From assembly GCA_051744245.1 (NCBI GenBank), contig JBNJCV010000017.1, positions 1 to 28,794 on the forward strand: a stretch of 28,794 nt of DNA, in the 5' to 3' direction. Positions 8,847-17,515 of the stretch are shown here, piece after piece. Both the position numbers and the translations under genes were made by a program. The notes under the pieces are model-generated. The model ran no database searches. It saw only the letters and a program-made list of their open reading frames with translations, and was not told the DNA's origin. The stretch is from M55B165 sp051744245. Lineage in GTDB: Bacteria > Actinomycetota > Humimicrobiia > Humimicrobiales > Humimicrobiaceae. Within the stretch, counting starts at the first letter, position 1. Every line of letters starts with the position of its first letter.

Positions 8847-9098
8847 ATGAAAAGTAGGAGAGGCATAATAGTTTTCTTTATAGTTTTGGCGGGCGGAATA
8901 ATCGGGGCAATCCTAGGTCATGTACTTAGTGACACTATTCCTATTTTAGATAAAGGCCTTAAAGTAGGTACAGATTCTTTAAGCCTTAACTTGTATCTGA
9001 TAGATTTAAGTTTTAGCATTCACGTTAATATAACATTAGGTGCTATAATAGGCTTATTACTAGCATTTTTACTTGCGGATGTTGGAAAAAGAAAATAA
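8847..9098 (+). CDS. DUF4321-family small membrane protein
   Basis: An 83-residue protein with two membrane helices (about 7-29 and 58-79), each containing glycine-rich small-residue motifs (GGIIGAILG and GAIIGLLLA). Length, layout and position directly before maf-mreB fit DUF4321, known from Clostridia next to the same genes. No biochemical role is known to me. The ATG at 8847 is preferred to a GTG at 8841 because AAGG at 8834-8837 would be too close to the GTG. Its end overlaps the start of maf by 20 bases. Confidence 0.75.
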   Translation: MKSRRGIIVFFIVLAGGIIGAILGHVLSDTIPILDKGLKVGTDSLSLNLYLIDLSFSIHVNITLGAIIGLLLAFLLADVGKRK

Positions 9099-9675
9099 AA
9101 AGATTGTGTTGGCTTCAACTTCTCCTAGAAGGAAGGAAGTGCTTGAACTTCTGGGGATGGGCTTTATGGTAGAAAAGCCTACTGATTGCAGGGAAGTAAG
9201 GCTGGCAAACCCTGAGAGAACAGTAGTTGAGAATAGTATAAGAAAAGCTAGGAATGTATCTGCTAATTTAGGGACAGGAAACAATTACTTTATTGCAGGG
9301 TTTGATACAATAGTATATATGGGCGGTAAATATTTTGGAAAACCAAAAGACCGGGCGGAAGCCAGGCATTTTGTAACAGGCTTTTCAGGCAAAACCCATG
9401 ATGTAATTTCTGGGGTATGCGTTTTGGATTCTGTAACTGGTAAGTATTATGCTGATTTTGAAAGGACAGAGGTTGAATTCAGGGAACTAGATGAGGACTT
9501 GATAAACAGTTACCTGGATAAGGAATACGTATTTGATAAAGCTGGCGGTTATAATATAGGGGGCCTGGGTTCAGTTTTGGTAAAAAGGATTAACGGCTGC
9601 TTCTATAATGTTGTGGGCCTGCCTTTAGCTAAATTTATCAGCCTGTTAGAAAAGGTTAATTATAAAATTTTATAA
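9079..9675 (+). CDS. maf: Maf family nucleotide pyrophosphatase (septum-formation inhibitor family)
   Basis: Maf proteins hydrolyse non-canonical or modified nucleoside triphosphates. The N-terminal ASTSPRRKEVLELLG, the central FDTIV...GKYFGKP (family form ADTVV...GKP) and the C-terminal FDKAGGYNIGGLG and NVVGLPL are all clear. Length is about 198 residues. The start is not certain: TTG 9073, ATG 9079 and TTG 9082 are in frame and no strong ribosome site precedes any of them. The overlap with the DUF4321 gene suggests coupled translation. Its place before mreB is common in Firmicutes. Confidence 0.9.
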   Translation: MLEKENKKIVLASTSPRRKEVLELLGMGFMVEKPTDCREVRLANPERTVVENSIRKARNVSANLGTGNNYFIAGFDTIVYMGGKYFGKPKDRAEARHFVTGFSGKTHDVISGVCVLDSVTGKYYADFERTEVEFRELDEDLINSYLDKEYVFDKAGGYNIGGLGSVLVKRINGCFYNVVGLPLAKFISLLEKVNYKIL

Positions 9676-9692
9676 AGAATAAGGAGTTGTAG

Positions 9693-10724
9693 ATGTTTGA
9701 ATTTTTTCTAAACATTATTGGAAAAGACATGGGCATTGACCTTGGCACTGCCAATACTTTGGTTTATGTCAAAGGCAAGGGCATAGTTTTGGATGAGCCA
9801 TCCATAGTAGCTATAGATAAGAATACAAATACAATATTGGCTGTGGGCAAAGAAGCAAAGAGGATGATAGGTAGGACCCCGGCCAACATAGTTGCCATAA
9901 GCCCTTTAAGAGATGGGGTTATAGCAGACTTTGACACTACCGAAAAAATGCTCAGATATTTTATACAGAAGGTACACCGTAATTTAGGTGTAGCCAGACC
10001 AAGAATTGTTATATGCGTTCCTTCCGGGATTACTCCCGTGGAAAAGAAGGCAGTAATTGAAGCTACGGAGCAAGCCGGGGCACGGGCTGCTTACATTGTT
10101 GAAGAGCCCCTGGCTGCTGCAATTGGCGCAGGTTTGCCTATTGACGAGCCTACTGGCAGTATGGTGGTTGATATAGGCGGGGGCACCTCGGAGGTAGCAG
10201 TTACCTCCCTGGGCGGGATCGTGGTTAGCCAGTCCCTGAGGATGGGCGGAAATGAGCTGGATGAGGACATAACTTATTATCTTAAAAAAGAGCAAAACCT
10301 CCTTTTAGGGGAAAGGACATCAGAAAAACTTAAAATGGAGATTGGGTCAGCTTTTCCCCTGGAGAATGAAGAAAAGATGGAAGTAAATGGCCGGGACCTG
10401 GTTACCGGGCTGCCTAAAACTATAATTGTTACCAGCCAGCAAATAAGGAAAGCATTAGAAAAAGGAATAAATGACATTGTAAATGCTGTAATTGAAGTAT
10501 TGGATAGTACCCCGCCTGAACTATCTTCAGACATAATGAAGAGGGGCATAGTGCTTACTGGAGGCGGTTCTCTCCTGAAGGGATTAACTGAAAGGATTAG
10601 CAGGGAAACCCACTGCCCTGTCTACCAGGCAGAAACCCCCCTGGCTTCAGTGGCTATTGGTGCAGGCAAATGCGTTGAGGACTTTAACAGGCTAAAAAGG
10701 TATCTGAAATTTTCAAGGCAATAA
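9693..10724 (+). CDS. mreB: Rod shape-determining protein MreB (bacterial actin)
   Basis: MreB polymerises under the membrane and directs lateral wall synthesis. The 343-residue product is normal length. It has the phosphate-1 loop GIDLGTANT (14-22), DEPSIVA, the phosphate-2 loop DIGGGTSEVA and the adenosine motif TGGGSLLKGL. The ATG at 9693 has AAGGAG (9681-9686) 6 bases upstream. The N-terminal MFEFFLNIIG is short and hydrophobic, as in membrane-bound MreBs. It is first of an unbroken mreB-mreC-mreD-PBP2-rodA set. Confidence 0.97.
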   Translation: MFEFFLNIIGKDMGIDLGTANTLVYVKGKGIVLDEPSIVAIDKNTNTILAVGKEAKRMIGRTPANIVAISPLRDGVIADFDTTEKMLRYFIQKVHRNLGVARPRIVICVPSGITPVEKKAVIEATEQAGARAAYIVEEPLAAAIGAGLPIDEPTGSMVVDIGGGTSEVAVTSLGGIVVSQSLRMGGNELDEDITYYLKKEQNLLLGERTSEKLKMEIGSAFPLENEEKMEVNGRDLVTGLPKTIIVTSQQIRKALEKGINDIVNAVIEVLDSTPPELSSDIMKRGIVLTGGGSLLKGLTERISRETHCPVYQAETPLASVAIGAGKCVEDFNRLKRYLKFSRQ

Positions 10725-10742
10725 CTATAAGAACAATGTTTG

Positions 10743-11558
10743 ATGGTATTTTTAAATAAAAAATTTCGAAATATTGTTGTATTTATAATCATTATTGTTC
10801 TGTGCATAGTTGTCATTACCATTAGCTTCAGGGACCTGGAATTTGTAAATAACATCAAGTCAAGGGTTTTGGATTTCTTTAAGCCAGTCCAGGAAAAAAT
10901 GTTTTCCGTATTTTACCCTGTTATGGGTTTTTTTAACGGGGTCAGGGATTACATTAACCTCGGGGAAAAATATGCCAGGCTTGAACAGGAAAATGCCGAC
11001 CTCAGGAAAAAATATGTGGAAAGCATAAATTTAAGGATAGAAAATAATGCCTTAAGGAAATTGCTTGAATTAAAAGAAAAAAATGGATACAAAACAGTAA
11101 CCGCTAAAGTAATTGGATACTCCCAGAGCAACTGGCAATCTGAGGTCATGATAAATGTTGGTAAAAATGAGGGAATTTATGAAGGGATGGCAGTGGTAAA
11201 TGATGCCGGCCTTTTAGGGGTGATAAGAATTTGCGGGGATAAATCCTCCATGGTAAGGCTTTTAAATGACTCCCAGTCAACTATTGGCTGTAGGATCCTG
11301 ACTTCCAGAGTACTGGGTATACTGGAAGGAAGTGGGGAGAAAAGAATCTTTCTAAGGTATATACCCAAGGAGGAGAACATATTTGTAGGGGATATTATTA
11401 TGACCTCCGAATATAGTGAAGGTATCCCTGCAGGCTTGCTGGTTGGGAGAATAAAATATATTGAGGAAAAGGCAGGGGAAGCATATATGGAAGTTGAGGT
11501 GGAACCCTTTGCTGATTTCAGGAGCTTAGAATATGTAATGGTAATCAAAGAAAAATGA
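10743..11558 (+). CDS. mreC: Rod shape-determining protein MreC
   Basis: MreC is a bitopic extracytoplasmic scaffold that links MreB to PBP2. One N-terminal membrane segment lies at about residues 10-29. A heptad-rich coiled coil follows (from about LGEKYARLEQENADLRKKY to LLELKE). Then comes the beta-barrel MreC core with the VIGYSQSNWQSEVMINVGKNEG stretch. The start is weakly defined: the ATG at 10743 and a TTG at 10740 are adjacent and neither has a good ribosome site. The stop overlaps the mreD start (ATGA at 11555-11558). Confidence 0.93.
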   Translation: MVFLNKKFRNIVVFIIIIVLCIVVITISFRDLEFVNNIKSRVLDFFKPVQEKMFSVFYPVMGFFNGVRDYINLGEKYARLEQENADLRKKYVESINLRIENNALRKLLELKEKNGYKTVTAKVIGYSQSNWQSEVMINVGKNEGIYEGMAVVNDAGLLGVIRICGDKSSMVRLLNDSQSTIGCRILTSRVLGILEGSGEKRIFLRYIPKEENIFVGDIIMTSEYSEGIPAGLLVGRIKYIEEKAGEAYMEVEVEPFADFRSLEYVMVIKEK

Positions 11559-12073
11559 GACTATTCAGGAAATTTATCCATTTTATAATACTAATATTAT
11601 TTTTGCAGGTGCAGGTCTCTTTCGCAGAGTACCTGAAAATGTATTCTGTAAGTTTTGACCTGGTGATGGTAACGGTGGTGTGCATTGCGCTTCTGGATGG
11701 GGCATTGACCGGAATGGTTTTTGGCTTTATTTCAGGCATGTTTTTAGACCTTATGGTAGGAAATATTGTGGGTATTAGCGCTTTTATTTACACCTTAAAT
11801 GCTTTTCTGGCCTCAAGGGTAATGGATCTGGGTATAAAGAGAAAAGCATTTTCCCTCACCCTTATAATATTTCTCATAACAGAGGTGAATATCTTTGTAG
11901 AGAGCATGCTCCGTTACCTGTTTAACTTTAATTTAGATATAATGCAGCTAGGCAGGGAAATTTTAATTAAGCCCATATTTAGCATAGGGCTGGTTTTTCT
12001 GGTGTTCCCCCTGATTAATTGGGGACAGGAGAAAAAGTGGATTTTGGGATTTAGAAATGAAGAAGAGAATTAA
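11555..12073 (+). CDS. mreD: Rod shape-determining protein MreD
   Basis: A 172-residue hydrophobic protein with about five membrane helices, matching MreD in size, hydropathy and position. The family segments ALLDGALTGMVFGFISGMFLDLM (residues about 47-69) and the following helix are recognisable. It overlaps mreC by 4 bases and PBP2 by 17 bases, so translation is likely coupled. The identification rests on context and hydropathy more than on strict motifs. Confidence 0.88.
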   Translation: MRLFRKFIHFIILILFLQVQVSFAEYLKMYSVSFDLVMVTVVCIALLDGALTGMVFGFISGMFLDLMVGNIVGISAFIYTLNAFLASRVMDLGIKRKAFSLTLIIFLITEVNIFVESMLRYLFNFNLDIMQLGREILIKPIFSIGLVFLVFPLINWGQEKKWILGFRNEEEN

Positions 12074-13895
12074 GGTAACCATATATTTTCTGGCATTAGC
12101 AGTTATAGTGCTTACTGTTCGCCTGTATTATCTGCAGATTATGAGTGGGCCATTGTATGCAGAAATGGCTGAAGAAAATATAGTAAGGACTAAAAGCGTG
12201 TTTGCCCCCCGGGGAAATATTTATGACCGGAACGGAAAACTGCTGGTAAAAAGTATTCCTGTTCCCGCAATTTCTGTAAAACCGCTCATTGCTTTAAATG
12301 ACAGAAACACCCTTGAGACCTTAAGCAGGGAACTTGGTATAGGATACCAGGAGCTTGTAGATAAGCTTGAAAGCGTTAATGTTTCATACCTGGACAGGAT
12401 GATATTAGCTTATGACATAAACAAAGAGACCCTGGTCTATTTCAAGGAAAATGCTAGGGGGCTGGCGGGAGTGGAGGTAGTTAATGTATTTTTAAGGGAA
12501 TATAGCTATGGCTCACTGGCTTCCCACATATTAGGTTACATAAGGGAGATAGATGAGGAAAAGCTGGAATCAGAAAAGTATGCAGCTTATGAGGGTGGAG
12601 ACCAGATAGGGGATGGCGGGGTTGAACAATCTTATGAACAAATCCTCAGGGGCATTAAGGGCAAGGAAACCTATGAGGTAGATTCTCTGGGGAGGCCGGT
12701 AGAGATAGTAGAAAAAGTGGACCCTATTCCCGGAAATGATATTTACCTGACTGTGGACATAGAGATCCAACGGCAAATTGAGGAGCTTTTATACCAGTCA
12801 ATCCTAGAAAGAAGGGAACAAGCGCCGGAAGACAGCGAACAAAATTACAATGTGCCGGGTGGCGCTGTGGTGGTGCTTGAAGCCAGCAGCGGAGAGGTAA
12901 TTGCAATGGCCAGTTATCCCACTTTCAACCCTGAGATGTTTATAGGGGGGATATCAGAAAATGACTGGCAGTATCTAAATGCACCCCAAAACCACAAGCC
13001 TTTAAATAACCGGGCAGTAATGTCTTTTGCCCCCGGTTCTACTTTCAAAATAGCAACTGCTTATGCAGGATTGGCCGAGGAAGTGATAAATAAAAATACC
13101 ACGGTTACCTGCAGGGGGGTCTGGTATGGTCTTGGAAGAAGTTATCCTAAATTTTGCTGGCGGAAAAGCGGGCATGGAACTTTAAACATTTATGGGGGTA
13201 TAAAAAATTCCTGTGACAGCTACTTTTACGAGGTTGGCTACAGATTATTTGTAAAGAATAAAAACGAAAATGAGCTCCTACAAAAATATTCTAGGCTATT
13301 TGGCTTTGGTTCTAAGACAGGCATAGACCTGCCTTATGAAGATGAGGGACTGGTCCCTGACAGTGAATGGAAGCAGGAATATTTTAAAAGCCAGGTGGAA
13401 AAGACTGTATGGTATCCTGGTGATACAGTTAATATGTCCATTGGGCAGGGCGACCTGCTCGCTACACCCCTGCAGCTGGCCCAGGCTTATATGATGCTTG
13501 CCAACAGGGGCATATATCATCCGCCCCACTTAGTTGGTGAAATAAAAGATTATAAAGGGGATTTGGTTCTGGAAATAGAAAAAGAAGATTACAGGGATAT
13601 AGATTTAAATGAAGATTATGTGGATATGATTGAAGAAGGGCTCAAGTTGGTAGTAGAAGAAGGTACTGCAGCTTACAGGTTCCTGGGGTTTCCTTTAGAG
13701 GAGATACCGGTGGCAGGCAAGACTGGTACCTCTGAGGTATCGGGAAAGCAGGATTATGCATGGTTTGGAAGCTATGCTCCTATAGGCAACCCTAAATACG
13801 TGGTGGCGGTAATGCTGGAAGAAGCAGGGGGAGGCTCTGCGGCAGCTGCTCCAATCGCAGAAGATATTTACAGGATGTTATTTAATATAGAGTAA
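12057..13895 (+). CDS. mrdA: Penicillin-binding protein 2 (elongasome transpeptidase)
   Basis: This class B PBP cross-links peptidoglycan during elongation together with RodA. Its 612 residues show an N-terminal membrane anchor (about 7-26), the pedestal/dimerisation domain with APRGNIYDRNG, and the transpeptidase domain. The catalytic motifs are SxxK as S328-T-F-K331, SxN replaced by S385-C-D387 (a form I recall from other PBP2 proteins), and KTGT at 555-558. The start overlaps mreD by 17 bases and rodA begins 2 bases after the stop. Confidence 0.94.
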   Translation: MKKRIKVTIYFLALAVIVLTVRLYYLQIMSGPLYAEMAEENIVRTKSVFAPRGNIYDRNGKLLVKSIPVPAISVKPLIALNDRNTLETLSRELGIGYQELVDKLESVNVSYLDRMILAYDINKETLVYFKENARGLAGVEVVNVFLREYSYGSLASHILGYIREIDEEKLESEKYAAYEGGDQIGDGGVEQSYEQILRGIKGKETYEVDSLGRPVEIVEKVDPIPGNDIYLTVDIEIQRQIEELLYQSILERREQAPEDSEQNYNVPGGAVVVLEASSGEVIAMASYPTFNPEMFIGGISENDWQYLNAPQNHKPLNNRAVMSFAPGSTFKIATAYAGLAEEVINKNTTVTCRGVWYGLGRSYPKFCWRKSGHGTLNIYGGIKNSCDSYFYEVGYRLFVKNKNENELLQKYSRLFGFGSKTGIDLPYEDEGLVPDSEWKQEYFKSQVEKTVWYPGDTVNMSIGQGDLLATPLQLAQAYMMLANRGIYHPPHLVGEIKDYKGDLVLEIEKEDYRDIDLNEDYVDMIEEGLKLVVEEGTAAYRFLGFPLEEIPVAGKTGTSEVSGKQDYAWFGSYAPIGNPKYVVAVMLEEAGGGSAAAAPIAEDIYRMLFNIE

Positions 13896-13897
13896 TT

Positions 13898-15070
13898 ATG
13901 CTTGATTTTACTGAAAAAAAGAAAAAGGAAAATGGGCTGAGGTTTGACCTGGTGCTGTTTATTTCTGTGCTGGTTATTTCAGGTTTTGGTTTGCTGGTAA
14001 TCTATAGCGCCACCAAGTATAGCCTGCCGGGAGGAATAACCGATTCTGCTTTCTACCTAAAAAAACAGGGCTTTTGGGTTATAACCGGCTTAGTACTGTT
14101 TTTGCTTACTCAGATTTTTAATTACAGGAAGCTAAAGAAATACTTCTGGCTGGCTATCATTATAAATATCGGATTGCTTGTCTCAGTCCTTATATTCGGC
14201 TATGAAGTCCATGGCTCCAAAAGCTGGATAGACCTGGGGTTTTCTTCTTTCCAGCCTTCTGAGGTATCCAAGGTATTGATGGTTGTAACTGTGGCTGCTG
14301 CATTTTCAAAATTGAAAGGGGAAAAAGAAAACAGGATTGGTTTTAAAAAGGTCATGCTTTCTGCAGCCATTGCCTTTAGCTGTATGGGCCTGGTAATAAT
14401 GCAGAATGATTTTGGAACTGCTTTAATATTTTACCTTGTATATATGGGAATGCTCTTTGTTTCAGGCGCAAACCTCCTTTATTTTATTTCATTTCTGGGA
14501 TTGAGCGCTGGTGGCATTTTCCTGGGGCTTAACCTGGGGATAATTAAGCAATACCAGCTGGACAGGATACTGGTATTTTTAAAGCCTAATATCCAGGAAG
14601 GGGGCGCAGGCTACAACCTCTACCAGTCAAAACTGGCCATAGGCTCAGGAGAATTATTTGGCCAAGGCCTTTTTCTGGGAAAGCAAACCAACTTAAACTA
14701 CGTGCCCGAACACCAGACTGACTTTATTTTCTCAGTGGTAGGCGAAGAGCTGGGGTTTGCGGGGGGAGCCTTTGTAATACTTATGCTAGCCCTTATAATA
14801 TGGCGGTGCCTGGTTATAGCCAGGAAGGCTACAGATGGATTTGGAGCGCTTATTGCCTCAGGGATTGCCTTTATACTTCTATCCCAGATGATTATAAATA
14901 TAGGGATGACCATAGGGATTATGCCCATAATAGGAATACCCCTGCCTTTCTTAAGCTATGGGGGATCCGGGCTGGTAAGCCTGTTTATTGGCATAGCCAT
15001 AGTGGAAAACATTTACCGGAATAGGGAGCTTCGTAAATATCATGAAATCGCTTATGAGGAATTTGACTGA
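13898..15070 (+). CDS. rodA: RodA, SEDS-family peptidoglycan glycosyltransferase
   Basis: RodA polymerises lipid II into glycan strands for lateral growth. The 390-residue protein has about ten membrane helices. It shows SEDS hallmarks: WIDLGFSSFQPSEVSKV, NDFGTALIF, the extracellular loop NYVPEHQTDFIFSVVGEELGF and GIPLPFLSYGGSGL near the C-terminus. Its position next to PBP2 and the mre genes assigns it to RodA and not FtsW or SpoVE. The next gene starts 3 bases after the stop. Confidence 0.95.
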   Translation: MLDFTEKKKKENGLRFDLVLFISVLVISGFGLLVIYSATKYSLPGGITDSAFYLKKQGFWVITGLVLFLLTQIFNYRKLKKYFWLAIIINIGLLVSVLIFGYEVHGSKSWIDLGFSSFQPSEVSKVLMVVTVAAAFSKLKGEKENRIGFKKVMLSAAIAFSCMGLVIMQNDFGTALIFYLVYMGMLFVSGANLLYFISFLGLSAGGIFLGLNLGIIKQYQLDRILVFLKPNIQEGGAGYNLYQSKLAIGSGELFGQGLFLGKQTNLNYVPEHQTDFIFSVVGEELGFAGGAFVILMLALIIWRCLVIARKATDGFGALIASGIAFILLSQMIINIGMTIGIMPIIGIPLPFLSYGGSGLVSLFIGIAIVENIYRNRELRKYHEIAYEEFD

Positions 15071-15073
15071 TAT

Positions 15074-16858
15074 ATGGATTATTTAGAATATGAAAAACTG
15101 GAAGAGCTTCTGGAAGGCGTTCAAAAGCCTGGAAGATATATCAATAGTGAAATAGGAACCAAAAGCAAGACCCTCAAACAGATTAGGAAGACAAAGCCTG
15201 TTCTTGCCTGTCTTGCTTTTCCTGATACCTATGAAGTGGGCATGCCTAATTTAGGGTTGCAGATACTGTATGACATTATAAATAGGGAAGAAAAGTTCAG
15301 CGCAGAACGGGTTTTTGCGCCCTGGCTTGATTTTGAAGAGAAATTAAGGCAAAAAAAGGTAAAGCTTTTTTCGTTGGAGAATAGGATATTTCTGGATTGC
15401 TTTGACTTTTTAGGCTTTAGCCTTTCCCATGAGCTTTCCTATACCAACCTTCTTAATATGCTCGATTTGGCAGGCATTGAAAGGGACCGCAAAAAAAGAA
15501 AAAAAAGATTCCCCCTTGTATGTGCAGGCGGGCCTGTTACCGTTAACCCGGCACCCATGTCTAAGTTTTTGGATTTTATGGTGATAGGAGATGGGGAAGA
15601 GATTATCTTAGAAATATTGGAAAGGATAAACCATTACAAGGAAAAGGAAGCCAAAAAGGATGCTTTCCTTGACAGTCTTTCAAGGCTGGATGGGATATAT
15701 GTATGCAAAAAATACACCTACAATTATTTTAAAGACGGCAAAATAAAGGAAATTACCGGACCCCCGGTAAAAAAGACAGAAGTTGACCTAAACAGTCATG
15801 GAATTGTAAAAAAGCCAGTTATTCCCAATATTAAGGTTGTCCATGACAGGTTTGCAGTGGAGATCATGAGGGGCTGCAGCAGGGGCTGCAGATTCTGCCA
15901 GGCCGGCTTTATTTATAGGCCGGTAAGAAAGAGGAAGTCTGCCTCCCTAGTAAAGCAAACCGCTGAAGGCCTGGAGAATACCGGATATGATGAAGTATCT
16001 TTTCTGTCCCTATCTTCAGCAGACTACAAGGAGCTAGAACAAGTGGTAAGGGAGGTCTCAAAGCTGGAAAAAGGGGGAAAGCTTTCCGTGTCGCTTCCTT
16101 CCCTGAGACTGGACAGTTTTAGTTTGGATCTGGCAGATTCAATACAGGCAGGAAGGAAAACAGGGCTGACCTTTGCCCCCGAAGCAGGAAGCCAGAGAAT
16201 GAGGAATATAATTGGAAAAGACCTAACCGAGCAAAATATGGCCGGCTGCATAAGGGTTGCTTTAAAAAGAGGCTGGAACAAGGTAAAACTATATTTTATG
16301 ATAGGGTTTCCTTTTGAGAATATGGATGATATAGAAGCTATAGTTAGCCTGGTAAACAGGATAATAGATATTGCCAGGGAAGAGCTGGGCAGGAGAAAAT
16401 TCAGGAGATTTAAGATAAATATGAGCATAAACCCCTTGTGCCCTAAACCTTTCACCCCTTTCCAGTGGGCAGCCCAGGATAGCACGGAAAACCTTGAAAA
16501 AAAATTCTCTTATATTCTAAAAAACCTACCCAGAAAGTATGTGAAGATAAGTTGGGTAAGTCCTCAGAAAAGCAGGCTGGAAACTGCCCTCTCCAGGGGC
16601 GATACCAGGATTTCAGAAGTAATCGGAAAAGCCTATAGCTTGGGAGCTAAATTTGATAACTGGACTGACCAATTTGATTACAGTATTTGGGAGAGGGCTT
16701 TTAGGTCCTGCGGGATAGATATAGGTTTTTATGGAGGGGATTACGGGCTGGATGAAATACTTCCCTGGGATAAAATAGATATAGGGGTAAAAAAAGGGTT
16801 TTTTAAAAAGCAATACATGAAAGCAGAAGAATATGCAAAGCAGCATGATAAGGTTTAA
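15074..16858 (+). CDS. Radical SAM protein, TIGR03960-like (with N-terminal B12-binding-like region)
   Basis: A 594-residue protein of unconfirmed reaction. The N-terminal 200 or so residues resemble a cobalamin-binding-like domain (FPDTYEVGMPNLGLQ, LVCAGGPVTVNPAPM, GDGEE). The radical SAM core carries the 4Fe-4S cluster motif RGCSRGCRFC with Cys268, Cys272 and Cys275, followed by SFLSLSSADY and TFAPEAGSQRMR. This is the family that accompanies DUF2344/TIGR03936 between rodA and rng/rplU in many Gram-positive genomes; in some genomes the two are fused. Here they are separate genes that overlap by 14 bases. Confidence 0.88.
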   Translation: MDYLEYEKLEELLEGVQKPGRYINSEIGTKSKTLKQIRKTKPVLACLAFPDTYEVGMPNLGLQILYDIINREEKFSAERVFAPWLDFEEKLRQKKVKLFSLENRIFLDCFDFLGFSLSHELSYTNLLNMLDLAGIERDRKKRKKRFPLVCAGGPVTVNPAPMSKFLDFMVIGDGEEIILEILERINHYKEKEAKKDAFLDSLSRLDGIYVCKKYTYNYFKDGKIKEITGPPVKKTEVDLNSHGIVKKPVIPNIKVVHDRFAVEIMRGCSRGCRFCQAGFIYRPVRKRKSASLVKQTAEGLENTGYDEVSFLSLSSADYKELEQVVREVSKLEKGGKLSVSLPSLRLDSFSLDLADSIQAGRKTGLTFAPEAGSQRMRNIIGKDLTEQNMAGCIRVALKRGWNKVKLYFMIGFPFENMDDIEAIVSLVNRIIDIAREELGRRKFRRFKINMSINPLCPKPFTPFQWAAQDSTENLEKKFSYILKNLPRKYVKISWVSPQKSRLETALSRGDTRISEVIGKAYSLGAKFDNWTDQFDYSIWERAFRSCGIDIGFYGGDYGLDEILPWDKIDIGVKKGFFKKQYMKAEEYAKQHDKV

Positions 16859-17507
16859 GTTTACAAAAAAAGGTAAATTCAAATACCTATCCCATCTTGA
16901 CATTACCAGGTTTATTATCAGGGCTATCAAGAGGGCTGGAATAGAAATAGAATATAGCCAGGGGTTTAACCCCAAGCCCAAAATAAGTTTCAGCAACCCC
17001 ACCCCTTTGGGGGTTGAAAGCTATGCAGAATACGCGGATGCCTGGCTAAAGGATTATTTAGATGAAAAAAACTTCAAGCAAACCCTAAACCGTGAGCTGA
17101 AGCCGGAGCTGATGATTACCAGGGCAGCAAATGTAGAAAGAAAGTTACCCAGTCTCATGAAGGATATCGCAGTAGCTTTATATGTTTTTAAAATTAGGGC
17201 AGGGGAGAATATGGATATAGATAAATTAGAGGGGAATATCCTGGGAGAGCCTTCCCTGAAAGATTCCATATATAGCATGAACATAAGGGAAGAAAATAAA
17301 TTATTATTAATAAATCTGTATGGTTATGCTAAACTCTTTAAAAATAAAAATAATAGCATATTTAAATATAATTACTTTTACGATTATTTTACTGATATTA
17401 TAAAAAATTATAATATTAGTATGGTGAAAGCCATAAAAAAAGAGATGTTTATAATAAGGGAAGGCAATTTAAAGCCCCCTTTAGAAATATTAGAAGAAGG
17501 AGTTTGA
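16845..17507 (+). CDS. TIGR03936 / DUF2344 family radical-SAM-linked protein
   Basis: The N-terminal sequence MIRFKFTKKGKFKYLSHLD, then YSQGFNPKPKISF and PLGVES, is the signature of this family, always found beside or fused to the TIGR03960 radical SAM protein. Its function is not established. The ATG at 16845 matches the usual family start. An in-frame ATG at 16833 would add four residues; neither has a strong ribosome site. The C-terminal third is unusually AT-rich and Asn/Lys/Tyr-rich (17321-17420) and more variable than the rest. About 220 residues is normal. Confidence 0.87.
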   Translation: MIRFKFTKKGKFKYLSHLDITRFIIRAIKRAGIEIEYSQGFNPKPKISFSNPTPLGVESYAEYADAWLKDYLDEKNFKQTLNRELKPELMITRAANVERKLPSLMKDIAVALYVFKIRAGENMDIDKLEGNILGEPSLKDSIYSMNIREENKLLLINLYGYAKLFKNKNNSIFKYNYFYDYFTDIIKNYNISMVKAIKKEMFIIREGNLKPPLEILEEGV

Positions 17508-17515
17508 TTTAAAAA

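Noticed and set aside
10736..10759. Seven-codon open frame before mreC (ATG at 10736) as a leader peptide
   Set aside because: No ribosome site, no regulatory codon run and overlap with the mreC start; most likely chance.
12057..13895. SxD instead of SxN in PBP2 as a possible lost active site
   Set aside because: An SxD form at this motif is, as I recall, usual in elongation-specific PBP2 proteins, so it is not counted as odd.
14800..15024. Overlapping + frame inside rodA
   Set aside because: Shadow of the rodA coding sequence with no domain and no start signal.
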